Below are positions 16,794 through 27,772 of a stretch of 43,705 bases of DNA, one piece after another; positions within the stretch are counted from its first letter, which is position 1; every line of letters starts with the position of its first letter. The notes beneath the pieces were generated by a model. That model saw nothing but the letters and a program-made list of their open reading frames with translations, made no database searches and had not been told where the DNA came from. The stretch is from assembly GCA_025062075.1 (NCBI GenBank), contig JANXBA010000002.1, positions 1-43,705 on the forward strand, read 5' to 3'. The DNA is from Aquificaceae bacterium (GTDB lineage: Bacteria; Aquificota; Aquificia; Aquificales; Aquificaceae). Position numbers and translations under genes: made by a program.

Positions 16794-17399
16794 TCAAGCC
16801 CTAAGGCACTCGGGACTGCCCACCACGATGGTTCCGTCTCTGCCGGAGAAAAGGGTGGCCTTACCCGCCAAATAGCAAAGGCCCGACAGCCAACAGGCGA
16901 CCGCATCCAACTCGTCCTGGAGAAAGTCTCTGTTTTCTAACTCCAGTCCCAGCTCTCGGTAAAGTCTTAAGATAGCTCCTCTGTCCTTTCTGCTGACCCC
17001 GAAGGCGTCGTAGAGAGCTCCCGGAAAGGTTTCAAAAACCTCAATGCCTAACTTTCTTAGGTGCTCCGCCATTTCCATGCCCCGTTGGGTTAGCTTTCTC
17101 ATGGGTCCCAAGCTCACAGGAAAAAAGCGATGTCCTCGCTGACGCAGGAGCAAATCACACTCTCGCAGGTGAGGTCCTACATCCTCCAAACTTTTCCTGC
17201 CTGCAGGAATAGAGAGAGGCGCATCTACGAAGATGTAGGGAAAGGTCCGTGCAAGCTCTCTTATGTCCTTTTCCTCGTACAGCACGCCCACCCTTAGCTT
17301 GCCTCCTCTACTGTAGGCGTAGCCTGTAGGTCTGCGCGGACTCCCTGCCAGGTCAAGCCCCAAGAGCAGTTCGCCACTTTTACTCTTCTGCCACCACAC
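16794..17399 (-). CDS. DUF429-family protein
   Basis: LLLGLDLAGSPRRPTGYA, IFVDAPLSIP, FETFPGALYDAFG, DELDAVACWLSGL; probable GTG start at 17399; the ORF track extends it to 17462. Confidence 0.7.
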   Translation of the reverse strand: MWWQKSKSGELLLGLDLAGSPRRPTGYAYSRGGKLRVGVLYEEKDIRELARTFPYIFVDAPLSIPAGRKSLEDVGPHLRECDLLLRQRGHRFFPVSLGPMRKLTQRGMEMAEHLRKLGIEVFETFPGALYDAFGVSRKDRGAILRLYRELGLELENRDFLQDELDAVACWLSGLCYLAGKATLFSGRDGTIVVGSPECLRA

Positions 17400-19230
17400 G
17401 GTTTTTGCCCTGCTCCTTTGCCCTGTAAAGGGCCCGGTCTGCCCTCTCCAGCAGGGTTTCAAAAGTGTCCCCTTTTCTGTAGGTGGCCACCCCTATGCTT
17501 ACGCTGACGGAGGGAAGGCCCGGGTGAGAGGACCCTTCTACCCTGCTCCTGAGACGCTCCGCCGTAGCCAGGGCGCTTCCGAGCCCGTCCCCAGACAGCA
17601 GGACGAGAAACTCCTCACCTCCCCACCTTGCCAGCAGGTCGTAGTCTCTCAAGGAGCTCTTCAGCGTCTGGGCAAGAGCCTTCAGGACCTGGTCGCCCAC
17701 TGCGTGTCCGTAGGCGTCGTTTACCGCCTTGAAATCGTCCACGTCAATCAGAAGCAGGCTCAGGGCCGAGCCCTGTCTCCTTGCCTGGGCTATCTCCTTC
17801 CTGCAAAAATCCTCTGCGTACCAGCGGTTAAAAAGGCCCGTCAGCAAGTCGTGAGAAGCCCTGTAGTAAAGGTCCTTTTCTCTTTCTTTACGCTCCGTTA
17901 TGTCATGGAAAGAGAGCACCACCCCCTCCGTGAAGTGGGCCACCTTTATGGGATTCACGGTCAATTCCACCTGTAGGGTTTCTCCGTCCTTTCTCACCAG
18001 GGATGCCTCTCCCCTGTAGGACGTGTCTAAAAGAGGTGGTAGCTCGTCGCGACTGACCATCGTATGAAAAACCTTTCCCGAGAGCTCTTCCGGAGCGTAT
18101 CCCAGCATCTCCAGGGCAGGGGTGTTGAAAAGCTTTATCCTGCCCAAGCTGTCCAGCACCACCACACCTGCGTTGGTAAGAGAGAGCACTGCTTGGAGCT
18201 CCTTGTAACTGAGTTCAAGCCTGTACACTCCTCTTACATAGAAAAAGGTGTAGAGGGCTACTACGAAGGCCAGACCAGAAAAAACGAGCTTGTAAGTGTG
18301 GTAGGAGCGAAATATGTTGCGTATGTCCTGCCCAGAAGGCATACTTACCAGCACTGTATCTTCTTTCCCCATCTTGAACACTATAGCCTTGTAGTAAGAC
18401 CCTCCGCTGTTGAAGACTGTGGTGTGGTTGCCCGGCGCAGACAGAGCCCTTAAAAAGTCCTCCCTCAAGAGGAGACTGTTCAGGAGCTCCTGCTCCTTCT
18501 GCGGTAGGGCTCCGTTAGGATTCTCCACGAGCCAGCCCTTTAGCCCCTGCACTTGTCGGTAGTAGACTTTTTGCTCGGGCGGGAGCTCTTTCAATACGCT
18601 CTCTCTTATCAGGAACAGGTAGCTGACCGGGTTTATCTCTTGGAGAGATTCCTTTATGGCTCGCAAAGAGGTGTAAAAGACTACCAAGCCTAACTTTTCG
18701 CCCGCCCCGTTTTCCAGCGGATAGACGTGCACGTAACCAACCAGAAAGCGGTCGGTACCAAGACCCTTTTGAGGAGACCACTCTCTTAGAGCTCCTGCCA
18801 CCACGGGGTTGACTTCCCTTAGGTTATCTCCGTACAGGTGAGGCGTGTGTAGGCGGAGGAGCACCCTGCCGTCTGGTAGCACCAAATGCATGTCTTTTAC
18901 CATCGCTCTTTCTTTTAGCTGTTGGTAAGGCTGCCAGAGCCTCGTGTAGAGCTCTTCCCTAACTTGAGACTCCTCCCCCTCAAGGGCCCTTTTCATGAGC
19001 TCTTGCACCTCTTGCCCGCCGAGGTGAAACCTCACGTAGTCCCTCAGACTCTTCTCTTGGGAGAGCAAGACTGCTGCTATATACTTCTCCGTAGCGGTCT
19101 TGCACTTTTCAAGCACGCTCTCTACGGACTTTTTCTCCAGGTAGTTCATAAAGCTCAAAAAGGGCAAAGTGAGGGATAAAAACACCAAGAAGGACAAGAG
19201 CAGAGCTCTGCTCTGATACGTGAGCCTCAT
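17380..19230 (-). CDS. Membrane diguanylate cyclase with periplasmic sensor, PAS and GGDEF domains
   Basis: Two TM segments around a sensor region, PAS (LQAVLSLTNAGVVVLDSLGRIKLFN), GGDEF active site RWGGEEF and an RxxD I-site (RDYD) five residues before it. Confidence 0.93.
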   Translation of the reverse strand: MRLTYQSRALLLSFLVFLSLTLPFLSFMNYLEKKSVESVLEKCKTATEKYIAAVLLSQEKSLRDYVRFHLGGQEVQELMKRALEGEESQVREELYTRLWQPYQQLKERAMVKDMHLVLPDGRVLLRLHTPHLYGDNLREVNPVVAGALREWSPQKGLGTDRFLVGYVHVYPLENGAGEKLGLVVFYTSLRAIKESLQEINPVSYLFLIRESVLKELPPEQKVYYRQVQGLKGWLVENPNGALPQKEQELLNSLLLREDFLRALSAPGNHTTVFNSGGSYYKAIVFKMGKEDTVLVSMPSGQDIRNIFRSYHTYKLVFSGLAFVVALYTFFYVRGVYRLELSYKELQAVLSLTNAGVVVLDSLGRIKLFNTPALEMLGYAPEELSGKVFHTMVSRDELPPLLDTSYRGEASLVRKDGETLQVELTVNPIKVAHFTEGVVLSFHDITERKEREKDLYYRASHDLLTGLFNRWYAEDFCRKEIAQARRQGSALSLLLIDVDDFKAVNDAYGHAVGDQVLKALAQTLKSSLRDYDLLARWGGEEFLVLLSGDGLGSALATAERLRSRVEGSSHPGLPSVSVSIGVATYRKGDTFETLLERADRALYRAKEQGKNRVVAEE

Positions 19231-19241
19231 TAAATATTTTA

Positions 19242-20189
19242 TTATCCTAAAATTTTTGTTCTTGGCACGTCCTCTCCGAGACTTCCCAAGTAGTCCGCTA
19301 TACCCTCCTCTAAGGAGTACTGCGGGCTGTAGCCTAGCTCCTTCTGGGCCTTACTTATGTCCGCCTGCGTATGCTTCTGGTAAAAGTCGTAGGGGCAGTC
19401 AAAGTACTCCACCTGACAGCTCACGCCCAAGTACTCTTTCAGCAAGGAGACCACCTCGTTGAAGCTCCTGGCCACGCCGGTGGCTATGTTAAAGATGCCC
19501 GAGACTTCTCTCTCTAAAGCCAGCAGGTTTGCCCTCACCGCATCTTCTACGTAGACGAAGTCTCGCCTCTGCTCTCCCCACTTGAAGAGCCTGGGTCTTT
19601 GACCCTGCTTTATCTGTCTGTAGAGTTGGTAAACCATGCTGGCGGTCTTTCCCTTGTGGGCTTCTCCCGGCCCGTAGACGTTAAAGTACCTAAGACCTAC
19701 AACCCTTATCTCCGCATGTTCCTGAAGGAAGTTCGTGGCTATCCTGTCCATAGCAAGCTTGGAAAAGCCGTATATGTTCTCTGGCACAAGCCCGCTCTCT
19801 TCTCTCATGGGCACAGGGCTGTTGCCGTAGACGCCCGCAGAGGAGGCGTATATGAGCTTGGCTTTCCAGTGCAGGCAGGCCTCTAAGATGTAGCGCAGGC
19901 TGTCCGCGTTTACCTTCATCATCCTGCTCTGGTCCGTTACCGTGGTGTCCGTGATGGCTCCTTGGTGAAAGACCGCATCGAAGCTGAACTTGCTCTTGAG
20001 CCACTCCCAGAGCTCCCTGTGGGAGAGGTCTGCGGTTATCACCTCGCACTCAAGGTGCAGAAGGTTCTTAAAGTGTCCGGAGGAAAAGTCGTCTAACACA
20101 TAAACCTTGGACTTTGGGTAGTGGGCCTTCAGAGCTCTGACCAAGTTAGAGCCTATGAAGCCCGCACCGCCGGTGACGAGAAACCTCAT
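19242..20189 (-). CDS. hldD: ADP-L-glycero-D-manno-heptose-6-epimerase
   Basis: MRFLVTGGAGFIGSNLVRAL; YASSAGVYG; FNVYGPGEAHKGKTASMVYQ typical of HldD/RfaD. Confidence 0.92.
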   Translation of the reverse strand: MRFLVTGGAGFIGSNLVRALKAHYPKSKVYVLDDFSSGHFKNLLHLECEVITADLSHRELWEWLKSKFSFDAVFHQGAITDTTVTDQSRMMKVNADSLRYILEACLHWKAKLIYASSAGVYGNSPVPMREESGLVPENIYGFSKLAMDRIATNFLQEHAEIRVVGLRYFNVYGPGEAHKGKTASMVYQLYRQIKQGQRPRLFKWGEQRRDFVYVEDAVRANLLALEREVSGIFNIATGVARSFNEVVSLLKEYLGVSCQVEYFDCPYDFYQKHTQADISKAQKELGYSPQYSLEEGIADYLGSLGEDVPRTKILG

Positions 20190-21673
20190 TTTTTACCTTT
20201 CTTGCGCTCTTTTTGAGGAGAGCTCTTTTGGGTGAGCTTTTTAATCAGGTAAGTCTGACCGAGGTTGAAGATGTTGTTAAGAGTCCAGTAGAGCACCAGC
20301 CCTGCTGGAAAGTTGGCAAACAGAAGGGTAAAGACCACGGAGGTTATTATCATGATGTAGTTTTGGGACTTGTCCGGGCTTGGACTAATAAACTGCTGGG
20401 CCACCATGGTAAGGCCCATAAGCACGGGCAGGACGTAGTAGGGGTCTTTTAGTGCCAAGCTCTCCACCCACAAAAAGCGTGCCAGCTGTAGGTCTGCGGT
20501 TATGGTCAGCACCTTGTAGAGGGCAAAGAAGATAGGTATCTGCAGGAGAAGGGGCAGACAGCCGGACATGGGGTTAAAGCCCACCTCCTGGTAGAGCTTC
20601 ATCATCTCCTCCTGAAACTTGGCCGGGTTATTCTTGTACTTTTCCTTCAGCTCCTGCATGCGAGGTGCCAGCTCTGCCATCTTACTCATGGCTACCGTGC
20701 TCTTGTAGGTGAGGGGAAACACGAGGATGCGCACCAGAAAGGTAAGAGCCAGAATGGAGAAAAACCAAGAGTTGAGATGCTCGTATATCCAGTACATGAA
20801 CACAAAAAGGGGTTTAACTATGAGACGAAGGCTACCAAAGTCTATGGTGTCCGAAAGCCCCAGAGCTCTAAGGCGGGCATACTCCTTTGCTCCTGCGTAG
20901 AAAACCACCTCCCCCACGGGTTTTACCAAGCTAAGGGTGTGCTTGTCCTCTACTTTGTAGACTACCACCGCAGAAATCCTGCCCGAGAAGCCCTTAAAGT
21001 AGTACCTGCTCTCCTCACCTGCGAACTTTATGTCGCCCGTGACCAGCTCCCTGCCCTTTTTGACCTCAAGCCTCTGAAGGTCGTCGCCCACCTTCAGGAC
21101 GGGCCCCGAGTGGGTGAAAAACTCCTCCTCCTGAACCCGCAGACCCGTGGAAACGAAAGGGGTAGGCAGACTCTCCGTCTCCACCTTCAGCCTGAAGTGG
21201 TCTCCCATGTATTCCAAGGTTTTGACCACGCTAAAGCCCTCGCCTGAGAGCTTGGCCACCACTTTGTTTCCCCTCTGTTCTATCTCGTAGGGAGAGAAGT
21301 TTAGGGCAAGGTCCTTCTCTGGGTCGCCGGTGAAGAGCTCTAAGGGGTATATGCCCAGCCTTTTCTCCTCTTCGGTTATGAGCTCTTTTGCGTACTTTTT
21401 GTCCACCAGACTGACTACTCGGGCACCTTCCTCCGAGAGCGTCAAGGTGAACTTCTCAAAGTCAAAGGTTCTGAGCCTTTGCGGTTTTCTCTCTTCTCGG
21501 GTCGTGCCCAGTAGCAAGGAAGGGACGTCTTGAGGCTTCTCTTCTACTTTTTCCTGAGGAGCTTGCCTCTGGGGCGTAAAAAACAGGAGATAAGCCTGAT
21601 AGACAAAGAGCAAAAAGGTAATAGCCACAAACAGGATAAAAATAGCCCTCAGGTCTGGGTCTTTCCTTTCCAT
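20186..21673 (-). CDS. yidC: Membrane protein insertase YidC
   Basis: Start [81 protein letters not shown]; the ORF track start at 21793 is too early. Confidence 0.97.
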   Translation of the reverse strand: MERKDPDLRAIFILFVAITFLLFVYQAYLLFFTPQRQAPQEKVEEKPQDVPSLLLGTTREERKPQRLRTFDFEKFTLTLSEEGARVVSLVDKKYAKELITEEEKRLGIYPLELFTGDPEKDLALNFSPYEIEQRGNKVVAKLSGEGFSVVKTLEYMGDHFRLKVETESLPTPFVSTGLRVQEEEFFTHSGPVLKVGDDLQRLEVKKGRELVTGDIKFAGEESRYYFKGFSGRISAVVVYKVEDKHTLSLVKPVGEVVFYAGAKEYARLRALGLSDTIDFGSLRLIVKPLFVFMYWIYEHLNSWFFSILALTFLVRILVFPLTYKSTVAMSKMAELAPRMQELKEKYKNNPAKFQEEMMKLYQEVGFNPMSGCLPLLLQIPIFFALYKVLTITADLQLARFLWVESLALKDPYYVLPVLMGLTMVAQQFISPSPDKSQNYIMIITSVVFTLLFANFPAGLVLYWTLNNIFNLGQTYLIKKLTQKSSPQKERKKGKK

Positions 21674-21879
21674 TAGGGATAGTCCACACCGCCCTTGGAG
21701 AAGGGATGGCAACGCAGAAGGCGCCACAGGGCCTTCAGTGTGCCCTTGACCACTCCATACTTTTCCACCGCCAGAATGGCGTACTGGGAGCAAGAGGGAT
21801 AGTACCTACAGGAAGGAGGGTAAAGGGGCGAGATAAAAACCTGCCAGAACTTCAAAAAGGACAAGACCAAGCTCTTCAA
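21673..21879 (-). CDS. yidD: Membrane protein insertion efficiency factor YidD
   Basis: [64 protein letters not shown] start overlaps the rpmH stop. Confidence 0.95.
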   Translation of the reverse strand: MKSLVLSFLKFWQVFISPLYPPSCRYYPSCSQYAILAVEKYGVVKGTLKALWRLLRCHPFSKGGVDYP

Positions 21880-22019
21880 GGCGTCAACCTTTTCCTTCCC
21901 TTTTGCCTTCTTCTTTTGATGATAGCTCTTCCGCTCTTCGTGGACATACGAGCCAGAAACCCGCTCTTGCGCTTACGCTTTAAGTTTGAAATTCGGGTCA
22001 CATTTCTCTGCGTGGCCAT
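21876..22019 (-). CDS. rpmH: 50S ribosomal protein L34
   Basis: Manually found 47-aa [50 protein letters not shown] with upstream AAGGAGG; not in the ORF track. Confidence 0.95.
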   Translation of the reverse strand: MATQRNVTRISNLKRKRKSGFLARMSTKSGRAIIKRRRQKGRKRLTP

Positions 22020-22058
22020 TTAGAACCTCCTTAGGAAGGGAGGGGTGCAAGCCCCCCA

Positions 22059-23059
<1,001 letters not shown>

Positions 23060-23101
23060 ATTATACCATAAAACCGCCCTACTCTTGGTATAATCTTGCC
23101 C

Positions 23102-24031
23102 ATGAAAACGGGGATAGTCTACAAAGACGTCTATCTCAAACACAACGAAAAGGGGCATCCCGAGAACAAGGACAGACTCATTGCCATAATGCAGGAGTTG
23201 GAGGGAAAAGGCTTACTGAAAGAGCTGACTCACATAGAGCCCAGGCGGGCCAGGGCTCAGGAGGTTTCTCTCAACCACGACCCGGCCTACGTGCAGGAAG
23301 TGGCAGACTTTTGCTCTGCGGGCGGAGGCCATCTGGACGTGGACACTTACGCGGGGGTAGACTCTTACGAGGTGGCCCTTTACGCAGTAGGTGGCGTGCT
23401 GGAAGGAATAGACAGGCTTCTCGAAGGGGAGGTGGAGGCGGTCTTCTGTGCGGTGAGACCTCCAGGGCATCACGCAGAGTACGCCACAGCCATGGGCTTT
23501 TGCCTTTTCAACAACGTGGCGGTGGGTGCGCACTATCTCCTTCAGAAGGGCTTTGAAAGGGTTTTCATAGTTGACTTTGACGCCCATCACGGGAACGGCA
23601 CCCAGAGGAGCTTCTACGAGGAGGACAGGGTCTTTTACTTCTCCTCCCACCAGTATCCCTTCTACCCGGGCACAGGCTCAAGGGAGGAAAAGGGCGCAGG
23701 CAAAGGTTACGGCTATAACCACAACGAACCCCTGCCCGCAGGTGCTGGCGACCGGGAGTTTGAAAGAGTCTACGGAGAAGTTTTTCCAAAACTCTTCTTT
23801 GAGTACTCACCGCAGTTTCTGCTGGTGTCTGCAGGCTACGACGCCCACGCAGACGACCCGCTCACTTACCTTAACCTCTCCACGCAGGGAATGACCAGAG
23901 TGGTGCATCACCTTCTGGAGAGTGCAAAAAAACTGTCCGTGCCGGTGCTCTTTGCTCTTGAGGGTGGTTACAACTTGCGGGCCCTGGCCCAGTGCGTCCG
24001 CATAACCGTGGAAAAGATGTTGGAGATGTAG
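23102..24031 (+). CDS. Histone deacetylase / acetoin utilization (AcuC/AphA-like) family protein
   Basis: RPPGHHAEYATAMGFCLFNNVAVGAHYLL; VDFDAHHGNGTQRSFYEED; VSAGYDAHADDPL; ALEGGYN. Confidence 0.92.
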   Translation: MKTGIVYKDVYLKHNEKGHPENKDRLIAIMQELEGKGLLKELTHIEPRRARAQEVSLNHDPAYVQEVADFCSAGGGHLDVDTYAGVDSYEVALYAVGGVLEGIDRLLEGEVEAVFCAVRPPGHHAEYATAMGFCLFNNVAVGAHYLLQKGFERVFIVDFDAHHGNGTQRSFYEEDRVFYFSSHQYPFYPGTGSREEKGAGKGYGYNHNEPLPAGAGDREFERVYGEVFPKLFFEYSPQFLLVSAGYDAHADDPLTYLNLSTQGMTRVVHHLLESAKKLSVPVLFALEGGYNLRALAQCVRITVEKMLEM

Positions 24032-24238
24032 ATGATAGGGAAGATAAAGCACTACCTTTTTCAAACGCTCTCCTTGGGGTTTGCGGTTTACGGCTTTTAC
24101 CTGCTCTTTCTATTTCTGTTGGATACGCTCACAAGAGTAAGCCGACCTCTGGCCTATCCAGTCTCTTTTGGCATAACGCTCCTTTTGGCCATTTTGACCC
24201 TTTTGTACTGGATAAAGAAGAAGCGTTTACCCTTTTAG
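24032..24238 (+). CDS. Small membrane protein (68 aa, two predicted TM)
   Basis: ATG follows the stop codon of the HDAC-like gene directly; MIGKIKHYLFQTLSLGFAVYGFYLLFLFLLDTL...VSFGITLLLAILTLLYWIKKKRLPF. Confidence 0.65.
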   Translation: MIGKIKHYLFQTLSLGFAVYGFYLLFLFLLDTLTRVSRPLAYPVSFGITLLLAILTLLYWIKKKRLPF

Positions 24239-24886
24239 GCTTTTACCCTTTATCTCCTCCAGCAGGGTCAGCACCTTGTGCACCACCTGCTCTATGCTCA
24301 TATGGGTGGTGTCTATGAGGACCGCATCCTCTGCGGGCCTGAAAGGGTACAGGGGACGGTTGGCGTCTCTGTGGTCTCTCTCCAGTATAGCCTTCAGCAC
24401 CTCCTCGTAGTCCGCCTGCAGGCCTTCCCGCTTTAGCTGTTGCCACCTTCTTTTGGCCCTTTCCTCTGCAGAGGCGGTGAGGAAAATCTTGAGCTCCGCA
24501 CGGGGGAAGATGTGGGTGCCTGCGTCCCTGCCCTCCACCACCGCCTCTCCTTCGCCCAAGAGCTCCCTGAAAAACCTGTTTATCCTCTCCCTAAAGCCTG
24601 GGAGGGTAGCAATCTGGGAAGCTCTCCTGCCCACCTCCTCCGAATGGAGTCTGTCCTGTATGTCCTCCCCTTCGTACACCACCTGCGTCTGGGCCACCTG
24701 CGGTACTATCTGAATGGGCCTTTCAAAGACTTCAAACACGTCCTGGAGACCGTCTTTCATGCTCACGTAGGCAAAGGCCCGGTAAGCCAAACCCGTGTTC
24801 AGGTATGGAATACCTAACCTTTTAGAGACCTCTTTTGCTACGCTACTCTTACCACTGCCCGCAGGGCCGTCGATGGTTATCTTCAC
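24227..24886 (-). CDS. cmk: Cytidylate kinase
   Basis: [65 protein letters not shown]. Confidence 0.95.
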   Translation of the reverse strand: MKITIDGPAGSGKSSVAKEVSKRLGIPYLNTGLAYRAFAYVSMKDGLQDVFEVFERPIQIVPQVAQTQVVYEGEDIQDRLHSEEVGRRASQIATLPGFRERINRFFRELLGEGEAVVEGRDAGTHIFPRAELKIFLTASAEERAKRRWQQLKREGLQADYEEVLKAILERDHRDANRPLYPFRPAEDAVLIDTTHMSIEQVVHKVLTLLEEIKGKSLKG

Positions 24887-25986
24887 GAGAAGAATCCTCC
24901 GCCTCCTGAGGCTACCCCTTTGAGCCTGAGCTCCAAGTCCGTAGGTCTGCTAGCGTAAAGGAGGGCAGTCTCGTAGTCTATAAGTCTCTTCCTGTAGAGC
25001 TCCTCTAAGTGCTGGTCAAAGAGTTGGGTGCCGTAGGCGGCTTTACCTTTGGCGATAAGTTGGGGTATCTCTTCAAACCTGTTGGGGTCTACGATGGCCT
25101 CTTTTATGGAGGCGGTGTTGATGAGCACTTCCACCGCAGGAACCACGCCCGAGCGGTCCGCCTTTGGCAACAATCTCTGGGAGAAGACTGCCACCAGCGT
25201 GCTCGCCAGCAACATCCTTATCTGCTCTCTCGCTTCCAAGCTGAACATACCTATGAACCTGTTTATAGTCTCTTTGGCGTCAAGGGTGTGCAAAGTGGAC
25301 ATGACCAAGTGTCCCGTCTCCGCCGCCTGCAGGGCTATCTGGGCGGTCTCTGGGTCCCTTATCTCCCCTACCAGTATCACGTCCGGGTCCTCCCTTAAGG
25401 CGGCACGCAGACCTCTGGCGAAGGAGGAGGTGTCCAGTCCCACCTCCCTCTGGACGATAAAGCACTTGTTGTCCCTGAAAATGTACTCGATGGGGTCCTC
25501 TATGGTGACAATCACGTTGTCCCGCGTGGAGTTTATGAAGTTTATGAGAGAAGCAAGCGTGGTGGACTTGCCAGAGCCCGTAGGTCCGGTCACCAGTATG
25601 AGACCCTTGGTGTGCTCCATGACCACCTTCCTCATCACCTCTGGAAGACCCAGACTTTCAAAGGGCGGTATGGTAAAAGGTATGACCCTGAAGGCAAGGC
25701 CCACGTTGTTTCTCTGCTTGTAGACGTTGACCCTAAAGCGTGCCACGCCCGGCAGGGAGTAGGAGGTGTCCGCCTCACCCATCTCCTCAAACTCCGCCAT
25801 TTTGCGCCTGTTTCTCTCCAGCACTTCTCTGACGATGAGCTCCATTAACTTATCGTCCGGGGCGGGAAACTCGTCAAGCTTTACAAGACCCTTCTTCTTT
25901 ATCCTCAGGTAGGGCACGCTCCCCGTTTTTATGTGGATGTCGGAGGCTCCTAATTCTATAGCTCTTTTAAGTATTAGCTGAAGCAA
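24883..25986 (-). CDS. pilT: PilT-type twitching motility ATPase
   Basis: [61 protein letters not shown]. Confidence 0.95.
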   Translation of the reverse strand: MLQLILKRAIELGASDIHIKTGSVPYLRIKKKGLVKLDEFPAPDDKLMELIVREVLERNRRKMAEFEEMGEADTSYSLPGVARFRVNVYKQRNNVGLAFRVIPFTIPPFESLGLPEVMRKVVMEHTKGLILVTGPTGSGKSTTLASLINFINSTRDNVIVTIEDPIEYIFRDNKCFIVQREVGLDTSSFARGLRAALREDPDVILVGEIRDPETAQIALQAAETGHLVMSTLHTLDAKETINRFIGMFSLEAREQIRMLLASTLVAVFSQRLLPKADRSGVVPAVEVLINTASIKEAIVDPNRFEEIPQLIAKGKAAYGTQLFDQHLEELYRKRLIDYETALLYASRPTDLELRLKGVASGGGGFFS

Positions 25987-26989
25987 GGCCGCTTACCTCC
26001 CTTACTTTTTTTTCTATCTCCTGGGCCAGCTCAGGGTTTTCTTGAAGAAGTTTCTTCGCCTGCTCCTTGCCCTGTCCCAGTCTCACCTCTCCGTAGCTGT
26101 ACCAGGCACCGCTCTTTGTTATGATTTTGAGCTCGCTGGCGACGTCTATCAGGTCGCAGAGCTTGCATATACCTTCACCGTAGAGTACGTCAAACTCTGC
26201 CTCTTGGAAGGGAGGTGCCAGCTTGTTTTTCACCACCCTAACTCTCACCCTGTTTCCTGACTTCTCGCCTCCCTCTTTAAGCTCGCCTACGCGTCTCACG
26301 TCCAGCCTCATGTCCGCAAAAAACTTGAGAGCTCTTCCTCCGGGTGTGGTCTCGGGGTTTCCGAACATGACGCCTATCTTCTCCCTGAGCTGGTTTATGA
26401 AAATTATAGCGGTGTTTGCCCTGTGTGCCATTCCTTTCAGTTTGCGTAGGGCTTGGGACATAAGCCTTGCCTGTTTGCCCACGTGGGCCTCGCCTATCTC
26501 TCCCTCCAGCTCGTCCCTGGGCACCAGGGCCGCCACCGAGTCTACCACTATCAGGTCTACCGCGTTGCTGGCTATTAGGCTCTCCGCTATTTCTAAGGCT
26601 TGCTCTCCGTAGTCGGGTTGGGATATATAGAGGTTCTCCGTGTCCACTCCTATTTTCTCCGCGTACTTTGGGTCCAAGGCGTGCTCTGCGTCGATAAAGA
26701 CCGCAATCCCGCCCCTTCTCTGGGCCTCCGCTATGATGTGCAAGGCAAGGGTGGTCTTACCGGAGGACTCCGGCCCGAAAATCTCTATAACTCTACCCCT
26801 CGGTATGCCTCCTACGCCCGTGGCTATGTCCAGGGCGAGCGAGCCTGTGGGTATGACCTCCACCTTTATCTTCTCTGCCTTCTTCAGGGGCATGATAGAG
26901 CCCTTGCCAAACTTTTTCTCTATGCTGACCAGGGCGTTCTCCAGGGCCTTTCTTTTTTCCAGAGCCTCTTTCTGGACTTCTTCCGTCAT
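25967..26989 (-). CDS. recA: Recombinase RecA
   Basis: [64 protein letters not shown]. Confidence 0.98.
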   Translation of the reverse strand: MTEEVQKEALEKRKALENALVSIEKKFGKGSIMPLKKAEKIKVEVIPTGSLALDIATGVGGIPRGRVIEIFGPESSGKTTLALHIIAEAQRRGGIAVFIDAEHALDPKYAEKIGVDTENLYISQPDYGEQALEIAESLIASNAVDLIVVDSVAALVPRDELEGEIGEAHVGKQARLMSQALRKLKGMAHRANTAIIFINQLREKIGVMFGNPETTPGGRALKFFADMRLDVRRVGELKEGGEKSGNRVRVRVVKNKLAPPFQEAEFDVLYGEGICKLCDLIDVASELKIITKSGAWYSYGEVRLGQGKEQAKKLLQENPELAQEIEKKVREVSGLASANT

Positions 26990-26994
26990 CCTTA

Positions 26995-27264
26995 TTATTC
27001 TACCACCCTTGGCACTACAAAGAAAGGGCCCTCACTCTGGGGGGCGTGTTTGAGCAGGTTTGTCGGGTCAAAGTCTCTGACAGGTTCGTCCTCTCTCAGA
27101 GGCGTCTCTTCAAAGGCTGGCAGGAGGGGCTCTACATGCTCCGTGTTCACCTCTTGAAGTTGCTGGACAAACTCCAGGATGCTTTCCAGCTGTTTTGTCA
27201 GGTGGCCTTTTTCTTCCTCTGTCAGGCTCAACCTTGCCAGATGGGCTACCTTTTCCAGATTCAT
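26995..27264 (-). CDS. gatC: Asp/Glu-tRNA(Asn/Gln) amidotransferase subunit C
   Basis: [47 protein letters not shown]; start at 27264. Confidence 0.94.
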   Translation of the reverse strand: MNLEKVAHLARLSLTEEEKGHLTKQLESILEFVQQLQEVNTEHVEPLLPAFEETPLREDEPVRDFDPTNLLKHAPQSEGPFFVVPRVVE

Positions 27265-27286
27265 GAGAATAGAATATAGCGGAGGC

Positions 27287-27772
27287 CTATGTTTTTCCAG
27301 CCTTTTCAAAGGAGCTCTTGAGGAGAAAAAGTGCTATTGCAAGGCTTATGCTGGCGTCTGCCAAGTTAAAGGCAGGCCAAGAAAGACCGCCGTAGGATAG
27401 GTATACAAAGTCTCTCACCTCCCCCAGGAGAGCACGGTCGTGAAGGTTGCCTAGGGCTCCTCCGCCCACCATGCCCATGAGCGCTGCGGTTAAAAAACTC
27501 CCAGACCTCAGGGCGTAGAAAAGGGTCAGAAAGAGGGCTACCACCGGGGTGAGCAGGAGTAGGGGAAGTCTCACCCAGTCAGGGGCCTGCGCCAGCAGAC
27601 CAAAGGCCATGCCCTTGTTGTAGACCAGCACCAGATGGAGGAAGGGCAAAAGGCTCACGTCTCTTTCCTTTAGGTAGAACTCCGCAAGGCTCTTGGTGGT
27701 CAGGTCAAGAGAGAGGACCGTTAAGGTAGTCAGACCGTAGACTAGAGCAAGCCTCTTAGCGGACTTTCCCAT
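27287..27772 (-). CDS. lspA: Lipoprotein signal peptidase
   Basis: VYNKGMAFGLLAQ, GGALGNLHDRALLGEVRDFVYL, FNLADASISLAIAL. Confidence 0.94.
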   Translation of the reverse strand: MGKSAKRLALVYGLTTLTVLSLDLTTKSLAEFYLKERDVSLLPFLHLVLVYNKGMAFGLLAQAPDWVRLPLLLLTPVVALFLTLFYALRSGSFLTAALMGMVGGGALGNLHDRALLGEVRDFVYLSYGGLSWPAFNLADASISLAIALFLLKSSFEKAGKT

